Origin: JBBDRX01 sp040905245
Lineage (GTDB): Bacteria > Bacteroidota > Rhodothermia > Balneolales > Balneolaceae
DNA length: 40,776 nucleotides
Direction of reading: 5' to 3'
Assembly: GCA_040905245.1 (NCBI GenBank)
Contig: JBBDRX010000048.1
Span: forward strand, 1 to 40,776
Made by a program: the position numbers and the translations under genes. The notes under the pieces are model-generated. The model made no database searches, had not been told where the DNA came from, and saw only the letters and a program-made list of their open reading frames with translations. Positions 1 through 6,943 of the stretch are shown piece after piece (position 1 is the first letter of the stretch; every line of letters begins with the position of its first letter).

Positions 1-183
1 ATGCAGCTTCGTCTCTGGGTCTTCGATGTCACAGAGTACCGGAACATTCGAAATGATGTGAACCAGGCAATTGTCCGTACCTTCCGGGAAAACAACATTG
101 AGATTCCCTTCCCTCAACGAGATCTTCACGTACGCTCCTCTGTACCTCTTCCAATCAACTCTCCGGAACAAGAACAAAAATAA
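1..183 (+). CDS. MscS-family mechanosensitive channel, C-terminal fragment
   Basis: This is the last 60 codons of a gene that begins before the window, so the first ATG is probably an internal methionine. The residues F-R-E-N-N-I-E-I-P-F-P-Q at about 28-39 match the end of the cytoplasmic beta/alpha domain of MscS-type small-conductance channels, where an amphipathic helix (here N-Q-A-I-V-R-T-F-R) leads into an IPFPQ-like strand. Family members are inner-membrane pores that open under hypo-osmotic tension. The pore helices lie outside the window, so subfamily and length cannot be judged. It converges on the tonB-like gene with about 70 bases between the stops. Identification rests on this C-terminal motif only. 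Confidence 0.75.
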   Translation: MQLRLWVFDVTEYRNIRNDVNQAIVRTFRENNIEIPFPQRDLHVRSSVPLPINSPEQEQK

Positions 184-255
184 CAGAAGCCAGTATTGGC
201 CGGCAAATCAGGACACCCGATCGATACCGGTACGATTTTATTTGACCGTTATTGC

Positions 256-1083
256 TCAGTCAAAAACAAACCGAAAGGTAATCAGGCCCCACTGGGGTTC
301 CTGTGGAACTCCGGAGGGGAGTCTGGAGAAGCGCCAGTTGCGAAGCGTTGTCATCACCTCCCGTTCCAGTTCGGGATTCATTTTTCGAATTGGAATGATG
401 CGGCCAATCGACCCGTCCGGAAACACCTCGAACCGGACGGTAATAACAGCTTCGACATCTTCACGATTCTCCGGAAGTGGCTGAACCATCGGTGAACGGT
501 CCAGATCCCCTTCCCATCTCAAATCGTAGGGAGAAGAGAGTTCACTATCCGATCCGGTTCCATCATCGACATCCGGGGCTCCTTCGTCTCCCTCTTCGTC
601 ACCACTGATCACCTCACCTTCCTGAATCTGATCGGCACGAACCGTCTGTGGCGGAGCCGTTACCTCTTCACGCTGCTGCTGTTGACTTGCTTCCGGATTA
701 ATCTGATCCGTATCAGGGGTCTCAAGCTCCTCCGCCTCTACTTCTTCCTGCTGATCGGCAAGATCGACCTGGCGCGCCGGATCGTCCGTAACCGGCTCGG
801 GAATTTCTTCCGGCTCCGGAACATCCGGTTCAGGTTCTTCCGGCTGAGTCTCTGCCGGATCGGGCCGGGTTGCAACCTCTTCCGGCTGTTCTTCGGCAAA
901 TTCGGCCGGAGAACCCGTCCGGTACTCTCCGAGTGAAACCTCGATATAGGAAGGTCGTGTATCCACGGTAAAGTGGATCTGATAGAGAATAGCCAGTAGC
1001 AATAACAACAAGTGCATTCCACCCGTCACTACTGCACCGAATCTCTTCTCGTCTTTGAGATAGTATGTGAACTTGTCGAGCAT
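256..1083 (-). CDS. tonB: TonB-family energy transducer
   Basis: A 275-residue protein with a TonB layout. A short cytoplasmic N-terminus is followed by one membrane helix (about residues 20-38, G-G-M-H-L-L-L-L-L-L-A-I-L-Y). A long periplasmic linker rich in Pro and Glu runs from about 60 to 180. The C-terminal TonB fold (about 205-275) contains V-I-T-V-R-F-E-V-F-P-D-G-S-I and the N-W-R-F segment. TonB proteins carry energy from the ExbB-ExbD proton channel to outer-membrane receptors. It is last in the exbB-exbD-tonB series, 5 bases after the exbD stop. The same operon encodes a receptor-like barrel, a plausible partner. A TolA-like role is the alternative, because the C-terminal fold is shared by several transducer types. 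Confidence 0.88.
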   Translation of the reverse strand: MLDKFTYYLKDEKRFGAVVTGGMHLLLLLLAILYQIHFTVDTRPSYIEVSLGEYRTGSPAEFAEEQPEEVATRPDPAETQPEEPEPDVPEPEEIPEPVTDDPARQVDLADQQEEVEAEELETPDTDQINPEASQQQQREEVTAPPQTVRADQIQEGEVISGDEEGDEGAPDVDDGTGSDSELSSPYDLRWEGDLDRSPMVQPLPENREDVEAVITVRFEVFPDGSIGRIIPIRKMNPELEREVMTTLRNWRFSRLPSGVPQEPQWGLITFRFVFD

Positions 1084-1088
1084 CTATG

Positions 1089-1499
1089 CTACTGTTGCGA
1101 CCTCTCCGTTGCCATAACGATGTTCATGCCCAATGCTTGCCCGATATTCATAACACGTACAGCATCATCCACCCTGGACTCCCGATCTGCCCGTATGACA
1201 AGGGTTCCCTGTGGGTTCTCCTGATAAGCCTGTCGGATCGTGCTGGCAAGGTTTGCTCGCGCAATCTGGTCACTGCCGACATAAAATGTCCCTTCAGCTG
1301 TGATGGCAACAGAGATATGCTGGCTATCTGTAGTCGTACCCGCCTCGGCTTCCGGGATATCTACCCGAATACCGACATTCGTTACAAAGGATGAGGTAAG
1401 CAGGAAGAAAATGAGCAAAAGCAGGATAATATCCGTCAGTGACGACTGCGAGAACAGTGTCAATGGCTCGCTTTTTGAACTCCCTTTTCGAAAATCCAT
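1089..1499 (-). CDS. exbD: ExbD/TolR-family biopolymer transport protein
   Basis: A 136-residue protein with the ExbD/TolR plan: a short cytoplasmic N-terminus, one membrane helix and a small periplasmic domain. The helix (about residues 20-40) carries the sequence L-T-D-I-I-L-L-L-L-I-F-F, whose aspartate is the family's proton-conducting residue. The periplasmic part ends with V-I-R-A-D-R-E-S-R-V-D-D-A, typical of ExbD. With ExbB it forms the proton-driven stator complex that energises TonB. Its ATG overlaps the exbB stop by one base, which indicates translational coupling. TolR is the alternative name; the TonB-like gene directly downstream favours ExbD. Confidence 0.9.
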   Translation of the reverse strand: MDFRKGSSKSEPLTLFSQSSLTDIILLLLIFFLLTSSFVTNVGIRVDIPEAEAGTTTDSQHISVAITAEGTFYVGSDQIARANLASTIRQAYQENPQGTLVIRADRESRVDDAVRVMNIGQALGMNIVMATERSQQ

Positions 1500-2221
1500 C
1501 AGGATTTCTCCTCGGTTTTGTTTTTTCTGGAGCTGGGAGACTGCAACAGATCGATAAAGTCTGCCGAAGCGTTCTCCAGTTCGAACACCATCCGGTTAAT
1601 CTTTCCAATAAGAAAGTTGTAAAAACCGTATGCAATAATTCCGACAACAAGTCCTGCCGCCGTCGTGATCAGCGCCTCCCAGATTCCGCCGGCCAACACA
1701 CTTGGATTCACATTTCCCTGAAGAGACTGTATATCCATAAATGCCCGAATCATCCCCGTTACTGTGCCTGTAAACCCTACGAGCGGAGCGACACCAGCAA
1801 TCGTAGCCAGCCAGTTCATCCTTGATTCCAGATTATAGATCTCTTTTTTCCCGGCATTGTGAATCGCCTCTTCAATATCCCGAATCGGACGTCCAAGCCG
1901 GCGAATTCCGCTTTTGAGAATTCTGGCAAGTGGTTTGTCGTGCCGGTCACACTGGTCGAGCGCACGGGCCTGGTCACCGCTTTTCAACATTGCTTCGATA
2001 TTACTGAGAAACGCATCCACATCCATCCTGGACTGATTCATGAAACGCCACCGCTCAGCGATAACGTAGATGGCCAGCACCGACAGAATAAAGAGCGGTA
2101 TCATCAACAGGCCACCCTGTGAAAGAATTTCAAAAAGAGACATTGATGAGTCTTCCATCATCATTTCTGCAAGTGAGTCTGCCGGCTCACCATCTGTTGT
2201 TTGAAACAGCAAATTGATCAT
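1499..2221 (-). CDS. exbB: MotA/TolQ/ExbB proton channel family protein
   Basis: A 240-residue protein with three predicted membrane helices: one near residues 35-55 (L-M-I-P-L-F-I-L-S-V-L-A-I-Y-V) and a pair in the C-terminal half. The signature W-L-A-T-I-A-G-V-A-P-L-V-G-F-T-G-T-V-T-G-M at about 137-157 is the most conserved part of the ExbB/TolQ family. It forms the pentameric channel around ExbD. The first ATG at 2221 is used, though an internal methionine about 20 residues in could also serve. It lies 18 bases after the SPOR-protein stop, so it is probably co-transcribed with the genes up to 5189. Confidence 0.92.
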   Translation of the reverse strand: MINLLFQTTDGEPADSLAEMMMEDSSMSLFEILSQGGLLMIPLFILSVLAIYVIAERWRFMNQSRMDVDAFLSNIEAMLKSGDQARALDQCDRHDKPLARILKSGIRRLGRPIRDIEEAIHNAGKKEIYNLESRMNWLATIAGVAPLVGFTGTVTGMIRAFMDIQSLQGNVNPSVLAGGIWEALITTAAGLVVGIIAYGFYNFLIGKINRMVFELENASADFIDLLQSPSSRKNKTEEKS

Positions 2222-2239
2222 GTTTTTTCGATTAGTTAG

Positions 2240-3256
2240 TTACTGTATACGTCCAACAAAAAAGGGCCTGTCCAGCTCTTCTGCTGCCTGCTGAGCCTTC
2301 TCGATCGTCTCAAACTGTCCGATTCCGACGCGCCACATTGTACCGTGATCTTCACTGTCGACCTGGTATAAAACATCCCGATACCCATTATCCCGAAGTC
2401 GTCCAGCCTCCTCTTCGGCACGCAGCTTTTGACTCATGGAGTGAAGTACAATGGTATAGTACCGCCCCTCCAGTTCAATTGTTTCACCCATCAAGCCATA
2501 TCGGAGGGGCACCGGTTCTTCAAGAGAGGGTGCTTCCGCTTCTTCGTCGGAACCCTCCTCCGTTGAGCTTGCCCCCACAGCTGTTTCGGAAGACGATTCT
2601 CCGGATCCGTCAGGAGCAGGCATCGATTCGGCCGGCTGTTCGGGCCGGGCAGCCTCTTCAGAAGCTGACGGCTCCGGGCCGGGCCCCGACTCGTTCAGAT
2701 CCAGTACATAGATCAACGTGACAGCAAGAACAGCGATCGTAATTACAGTGTAGACCAGATTCATAATCGAATCTTTTTCACTCTTTGCAACCCGCCGGCG
2801 GGAAGGTGAGGGCGTGCCGGCCGCAGACTTTCTACCCGGTGCCGCTTTTTTCGCTTTTTTGGAAGCTGACTTACCACTTTTCCCCTGCTTCACCGACGAT
2901 TTGGATCCCTTTTCTTCAGACTTTTCAGAAGCCACACCAGCACTCGCAAGATCATAGGGCTCCTGTTTTGCTGCAGTCGATCTTGATGAGGGCCTCCCGG
3001 TCTCGACCTCAACAGGTTCCATCCCGGCATATTGATAGTTCACTTCGGTCGCAAACTCTTCTGCCGGTTCGAACAGCAGCTCCAGATCTTCGGAGTGGTA
3101 AAAAAGGCCCAGCCCTTTGACTTCAAGAGCTTTCCCCTTCTCGACCGTCTTGTGAATCTGTCCGGTCAGCACCTTCAGATGTTTCTCGACCTCATCGGAA
3201 GCGAGGCCGCTCTTCTCGACCAATCGTTCTGTCAGCTTCGATTTCTCTATTTTCAT
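2240..3256 (-). CDS. HU-like (CCDC81-type) and SPOR domain membrane protein
   Basis: A 338-residue protein with several parts. Residues 1-75 resemble the HU-type domain described as CCDC81-like in Bacteroidota, with the pattern V-K-G-L-G-L-F-Y at about 47-53. Residues 85-163 form a Lys/Ser-rich linker. A single membrane helix spans about 164-187. A Pro/Glu/Ser-rich stretch follows, and a C-terminal SPOR domain covers about 262-338 (Y-Y-T-I-V-L-H-S, then W-R-V-G-I-G-Q-F). SPOR domains bind denuded peptidoglycan glycans at division sites. The topology implies a cytoplasmic HU end and a periplasmic SPOR end. The start overlaps the preceding small HU-like gene by 4 bases. Whether the HU part binds DNA is not shown by the sequence. 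Confidence 0.85.
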   Translation of the reverse strand: MKIEKSKLTERLVEKSGLASDEVEKHLKVLTGQIHKTVEKGKALEVKGLGLFYHSEDLELLFEPAEEFATEVNYQYAGMEPVEVETGRPSSRSTAAKQEPYDLASAGVASEKSEEKGSKSSVKQGKSGKSASKKAKKAAPGRKSAAGTPSPSRRRVAKSEKDSIMNLVYTVITIAVLAVTLIYVLDLNESGPGPEPSASEEAARPEQPAESMPAPDGSGESSSETAVGASSTEEGSDEEAEAPSLEEPVPLRYGLMGETIELEGRYYTIVLHSMSQKLRAEEEAGRLRDNGYRDVLYQVDSEDHGTMWRVGIGQFETIEKAQQAAEELDRPFFVGRIQ

Positions 3257-3462
3257 TCTTCAGCCCGTTTTTCCGGAGTGAATACAACCCTGTCTCTGGG
3301 GGGGACCATATAGACCTTCCCCTCTTCAGTGGTCTTCTGTTTCTGCTGTTCATGTACATTTTCAAAACGCCCGAGACCCTGAATAACAACCGTGTTCTTC
3401 TGGATCATCTCTTCGCGCATCACTTCGCGAAGGGCATGAATAAACTCTTTTTCTTTCTCCAT
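3253..3462 (-). CDS. small HU-like protein
   Basis: A 69-residue protein beginning M-E-K-E-K-E-F-I-H-A-L. It has a helical first half and a beta segment T-V-V-I-Q-G-L-G-R-F-E-N-V-H, which matches the HU/IHF body (I-x-G-F-G-x-F). The C-terminal P-P-R-D-R-V-V-F-T-P-E-K resembles the end of HU, where F-x-P-G/S-x-x-L occurs. It is shorter than normal HU (about 90) because the DNA-embracing arm is compressed. The chosen ATG at 3462 lies 11 bases after the barrel gene stop, and its own stop overlaps the HU-SPOR gene by 4 bases. A role as partner of the downstream HU-like domain, rather than as a nucleoid protein, is an inference. Confidence 0.72.
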   Translation of the reverse strand: MEKEKEFIHALREVMREEMIQKNTVVIQGLGRFENVHEQQKQKTTEEGKVYMVPPRDRVVFTPEKRAEE

Positions 3463-3473
3463 ATTCGATCTTT

Positions 3474-5189
3474 TTACAAGTGAAGAGTAATGCCACCAAA
3501 CATCTGGAATGGTCGCTCGGTATACCCTTCCCAAATTTCATACTCCTGATTCAGCAAGTTGTTAATTTGCCCGTAAACACCTACGCGCTCCGTAATACGG
3601 AGCTCCAGTTTTGTTCCGAGGTCCAGATAGGCTGGAAGCTCATTCTGCTCCGGAGTACTTCGCGGCCCGATAAATGATCCCCAGAATTCAAACTGAAGCA
3701 GGTCCACCGGACGAATCGTAAGAGTACCGGTCAGGCCAAACTCCTCTTCAAAAGGTACTTTTTCCGTATCTGAAATACGTGGAGACTGAAGGTATCCTTC
3801 TACATCGAACCAGACCCGTTCCCGAACAAGGTCGACACCAATGCCCGCAAATACTTCCGGAATGGTCACATCATCATATTCTATACTGTAGTGCCCGGGT
3901 ACAATGGCGTTTCCGGTATTGATCGGAACCCGCTGATACCAGGCGTAATTTTTTATACTGCGATAGGCCGTCCCGATTCGAATCTGATTCGCCGCCAGAG
4001 GTTCAATCATCAGTTCAACAGAAGCTGTCAGATCGTACTTGTTGCGAAGCACATTCCCCGGAAGTAAAAATCGGTTGACCTGATGATGCTTCATCTGTCC
4101 CTGCTGATCCAGGGTTCCCGAAAGGGATGCGGACAGCCCCACGTAATCCGTAAAGGTGTGTTCGATTCCGAGGTCCGGTGTAAAATAGATCGCCGATTGT
4201 TCAACTGCATCACCGCCGTGAGCAGCTCCCAGTGATACATGAAGCCGGGTTTGATGATTAAAAAGACGATTATAGGCAGCATCAATTTGTGCAATATGCC
4301 AAACATCATTCGTACCCGCCTCATTGTCATATCCTCCGGCTTCCAGATCGGCCCGGACAGAGAAACGCTCGTCAGCTTTGTTCCCGGCCCAGTGGAGAGT
4401 GGCATCTCCTCCCACCCGCCAGTCACTCAACTCATCCGAAAGTTGAAACCTCTCCTCGTTCAGAACGATGGTATTTACTTCCCCCTCAATACCTCCTTCA
4501 ATATAGTCGACACGACTTCGGTATCTGGTAAAAGAGACCCCTCCATTAAATGAATTGTAGGTTTTTCGCCCCGGATTTTCCGAAGCCGTCACTCCTCCGG
4601 GCAATATGAGATAGTTGAAGTCGCTCAGCCCACCAAGATATGTCTCCAGCAGCATTTTCTCTCCAATACTACCGATATAACCGGCCCGTAAATCGGCCTG
4701 TCGGAACGAACTTTTCTGATCCAGATGGCCATCCCCGGAAAGATAGTCAAATGCCCCGGTAAACCACTGGGTCTCCGACAACTCCTGATTCAGATGGAAT
4801 TCCAGGTCAGGAGAGAGGTAATTCCCGAAGCCGAACCGGCCATATCCATTGCTTCGTTCCGCGTACGGATACGTCTCATAGGAAGGGGCTTGTGGGCGTG
4901 TCAGTTCGCCCACCGGAAGTTGAGCAGCGATCTCTTCACGATCTTCGAGGAAAGGGAGACGGTCCGGATCGACCTGAAAAACCCTCGATCCTGGAGTGAA
5001 CCCCAATATCGGCTGCCGATTCAGTCCCGGAAACCGGGCCCGATACTGGCTTCGTATTTCGATATCCTGTGGATCGATCTCCGGAAGGAGAGACCCCTCA
5101 CTACCCTGCCCATCCTGAGCAGATAAGGATTCCATAAAAAACAGACAGCCAACGGTCAGCAGGCAAAGGGTCAGTAGTCGTTTTCGCAT
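3474..5189 (-). CDS. TonB-dependent-receptor-like outer membrane beta-barrel, no plug domain
   Basis: A 571-residue protein with a clear signal peptide (about residues 1-24, ending S-L-S-A-Q). It is followed by a region of about 95 residues with no recognisable plug domain or TonB box. The remainder alternates amphipathic strands rich in aromatic and charged residues. The end, R-V-G-V-Y-G-Q-I-N-N-L-L-N-Q-E-Y followed by a terminal G-G-I-T-L-H-L, is the classic last-strand signature of TonB-dependent receptors. The barrel is shorter than usual for this family (600-1000 residues). It is first in the operon containing HU-like proteins and ExbB-ExbD-TonB. The substrate is unknown; a structural or assembly role is possible given the missing plug. 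Confidence 0.78.
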   Translation of the reverse strand: MRKRLLTLCLLTVGCLFFMESLSAQDGQGSEGSLLPEIDPQDIEIRSQYRARFPGLNRQPILGFTPGSRVFQVDPDRLPFLEDREEIAAQLPVGELTRPQAPSYETYPYAERSNGYGRFGFGNYLSPDLEFHLNQELSETQWFTGAFDYLSGDGHLDQKSSFRQADLRAGYIGSIGEKMLLETYLGGLSDFNYLILPGGVTASENPGRKTYNSFNGGVSFTRYRSRVDYIEGGIEGEVNTIVLNEERFQLSDELSDWRVGGDATLHWAGNKADERFSVRADLEAGGYDNEAGTNDVWHIAQIDAAYNRLFNHQTRLHVSLGAAHGGDAVEQSAIYFTPDLGIEHTFTDYVGLSASLSGTLDQQGQMKHHQVNRFLLPGNVLRNKYDLTASVELMIEPLAANQIRIGTAYRSIKNYAWYQRVPINTGNAIVPGHYSIEYDDVTIPEVFAGIGVDLVRERVWFDVEGYLQSPRISDTEKVPFEEEFGLTGTLTIRPVDLLQFEFWGSFIGPRSTPEQNELPAYLDLGTKLELRITERVGVYGQINNLLNQEYEIWEGYTERPFQMFGGITLHL

Positions 5190-5295
5190 ACGGGGTTCAC
5201 GTGCAGGTTACGAATAAATGGAATGTATGAAAATTTGATCAGCAATTGAATGCACTCGAAGAAGTGGGCGTCGGGCCACCAGCCTTCTGTTGTGG

Positions 5296-6297
5296 TTAAC
5301 GTTCCCCTTCACGCCTGAGTGTCCAGTATTTGTCTATCCACAGAGAAATTCCTCCGATCGACACTACAAAAAGAAAGGTAACCGCATGGGTAACTGTGGC
5401 ATACGTCAATGCAGCCGATAACGGTACCGAATAAAGATACCAGAGGCCCTGTTGCACCAGGAGATGATAACTTCCGGCACCGCCCGGCGTCGGTATGGCA
5501 ACACCAACCGCAGAAAAAATCGTGATTACAGCCGCCTCACGAAGGCCCAGCTGAAAGGTTGAATGCAAATCGAGCATATGGAATGGAAGGTATGTCATCA
5601 CTGCATACCCAAACCAGATCCCGACTGTATACACCAGAAACAGTGGCCATTGTTTCAAATGGCGGATCGCAACGAATCCATCCCAGAGATGGATTAAAAA
5701 TCCGGATCCTTTTTCCAGCAGCGGGTGGAACCGCTCAGTCCGATTCCGGTTCCGCTTGAGCAGACGGACAAGCCAGCCAAACAGAAACGCTCCGGACAGA
5801 ATGACAACAGGAATCAAAACCAATATCAATTTCGCCCGGTCTTCGGATCCAAGAAGCCTGTCAAAAAGCCCGGGGTCGCGACTGAAAGCCCAGGCGAGAA
5901 CAGCAAGAAGGATGCCGAGGGCAATCAGATCGATCACCCGCTCCAACACAATAGTACCAAAAAGTTTGCCGCTTCCGCTTCCCTGGCGGCGGCCCACATA
6001 GAGCGGCCTGGAAATCTCTCCCAGCCTGGGTAGTATATAATTTGCCATATAGCCGATCATAACTCCGGCAAAAAGAGTTGTGCGCGAAGGGAGGTGATCC
6101 CTCTCCAGCAGCAATCTCCACCGTTCGGCCCTCAGATAGTGCGACAGAACAAGGGCAAAAAGAAACGGAACGGTCCAACCCATAGACACCTCGCTGAGTT
6201 GAGCCAGAAATTCCTGATGATCCACCTGCATAAGGGCAAGCCAGAGCAGGCCCAGTGAGATTGTGACAGAAATCAGAATGTGGAAAATTCGTCGCAT
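5296..6297 (-). CDS. YbhN/AglD-type flippase-like integral membrane protein
   Basis: A 333-residue polytopic membrane protein with about eight hydrophobic helices. Features typical of the lysylphosphatidylglycerol synthetase transmembrane (UPF0104/YbhN) family are H-Y-L-R-A-E-R-W-R near residue 53, then G-Y-M-A-N-Y-I-L-P-R-L-G-E-I-S-R-P at about 82-98, and a late T-P-G-G-A-G-S-Y segment. Members are proposed lipid or isoprenoid-linked flippases of the inner membrane. The catalytic domain of MprF is absent, so lysyl-PG synthesis itself is unlikely. It starts 10 bases after lolA and probably ends the gcvT-comB-ftsK-lolA run. The substrate cannot be told from sequence. Confidence 0.85.
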   Translation of the reverse strand: MRRIFHILISVTISLGLLWLALMQVDHQEFLAQLSEVSMGWTVPFLFALVLSHYLRAERWRLLLERDHLPSRTTLFAGVMIGYMANYILPRLGEISRPLYVGRRQGSGSGKLFGTIVLERVIDLIALGILLAVLAWAFSRDPGLFDRLLGSEDRAKLILVLIPVVILSGAFLFGWLVRLLKRNRNRTERFHPLLEKGSGFLIHLWDGFVAIRHLKQWPLFLVYTVGIWFGYAVMTYLPFHMLDLHSTFQLGLREAAVITIFSAVGVAIPTPGGAGSYHLLVQQGLWYLYSVPLSAALTYATVTHAVTFLFVVSIGGISLWIDKYWTLRREGER

Positions 6298-6307
6298 CTG
6301 ATATCGG

Positions 6308-6943
6308 TCAGTGTCTCAAATCGACGCGTTCGGTACCTTCAGGGATCGACAATTCAAACAGATCCGGGGTCGGATCTGAAAAGCGTCCATCCTCAAATTG
6401 TGTGATTAACCGGTTTTCTGCCTGATCCACAGCAAGAATCGTAAGCGGAATTCCTTCGGAGTCGAGTGTAATTTCCACCGATGCGAACAGCGAGAACGGG
6501 TCATCGGACCGAAGAGTGATAAGTGTGTTGCCGGCACTCTCATCCTCGGTAACCCGATAGCTTTCGTCGACTCCCTGAAGCATGCGGGATGGGGCGAAGT
6601 CATCCTCCTCCTCTTCATACGTACTGACCAGGAGGCGTTCCCGGCTGCGATCATAAACGCGGGAAATCTCTCCGTCCACCACCATGACCTGATCTCTCCC
6701 CTCGACCCGATAGGAGTCCTTTCCAATCCAGATTTGCCCCTCTGTTCGATTCTCTTCCCCGGTATAAGAATCTTCATATGAATGGGTAAACACCGCCTGA
6801 AATATTCTGCCACGATCGAACTCCTCCCGAAGCTGGTCAAACGCAGGCGTCTGGGCATGAAGCGTCACCGGTGCCAACAACAGCATAAGAACACCCGACC
6901 CGATTGAATACCCGGTTATTAATTTTCTAAAGGTCCAGTCCAT
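6308..6943 (-). CDS. lolA: LolA-like outer-membrane lipoprotein carrier protein
   Basis: A 211-residue protein with an N-terminal membrane/signal segment (cleavage likely after V-T-L-H-A-Q near residue 31) and a mature LolA/LppX-like half-barrel. Recognisable parts are the opening F-D-Q-L-R-E-E-F, the central G-Q-I-W-I-G-K-D-S-Y-R-V-E-G and V-D-G-E-I-S-R-V-Y-D-R, and the P-D-L-F-E-L-S-I-P-E-G-T ending. LolA carries lipoproteins through the periplasm from LolCDE to the outer membrane. The ATG lies inside the 3' end of ftsK with a 17-base overlap. ftsK next to lolA is also the order in Escherichia coli, which supports the call. Confidence 0.86.
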   Translation of the reverse strand: MDWTFRKLITGYSIGSGVLMLLLAPVTLHAQTPAFDQLREEFDRGRIFQAVFTHSYEDSYTGEENRTEGQIWIGKDSYRVEGRDQVMVVDGEISRVYDRSRERLLVSTYEEEEDDFAPSRMLQGVDESYRVTEDESAGNTLITLRSDDPFSLFASVEITLDSEGIPLTILAVDQAENRLITQFEDGRFSDPTPDLFELSIPEGTERVDLRH

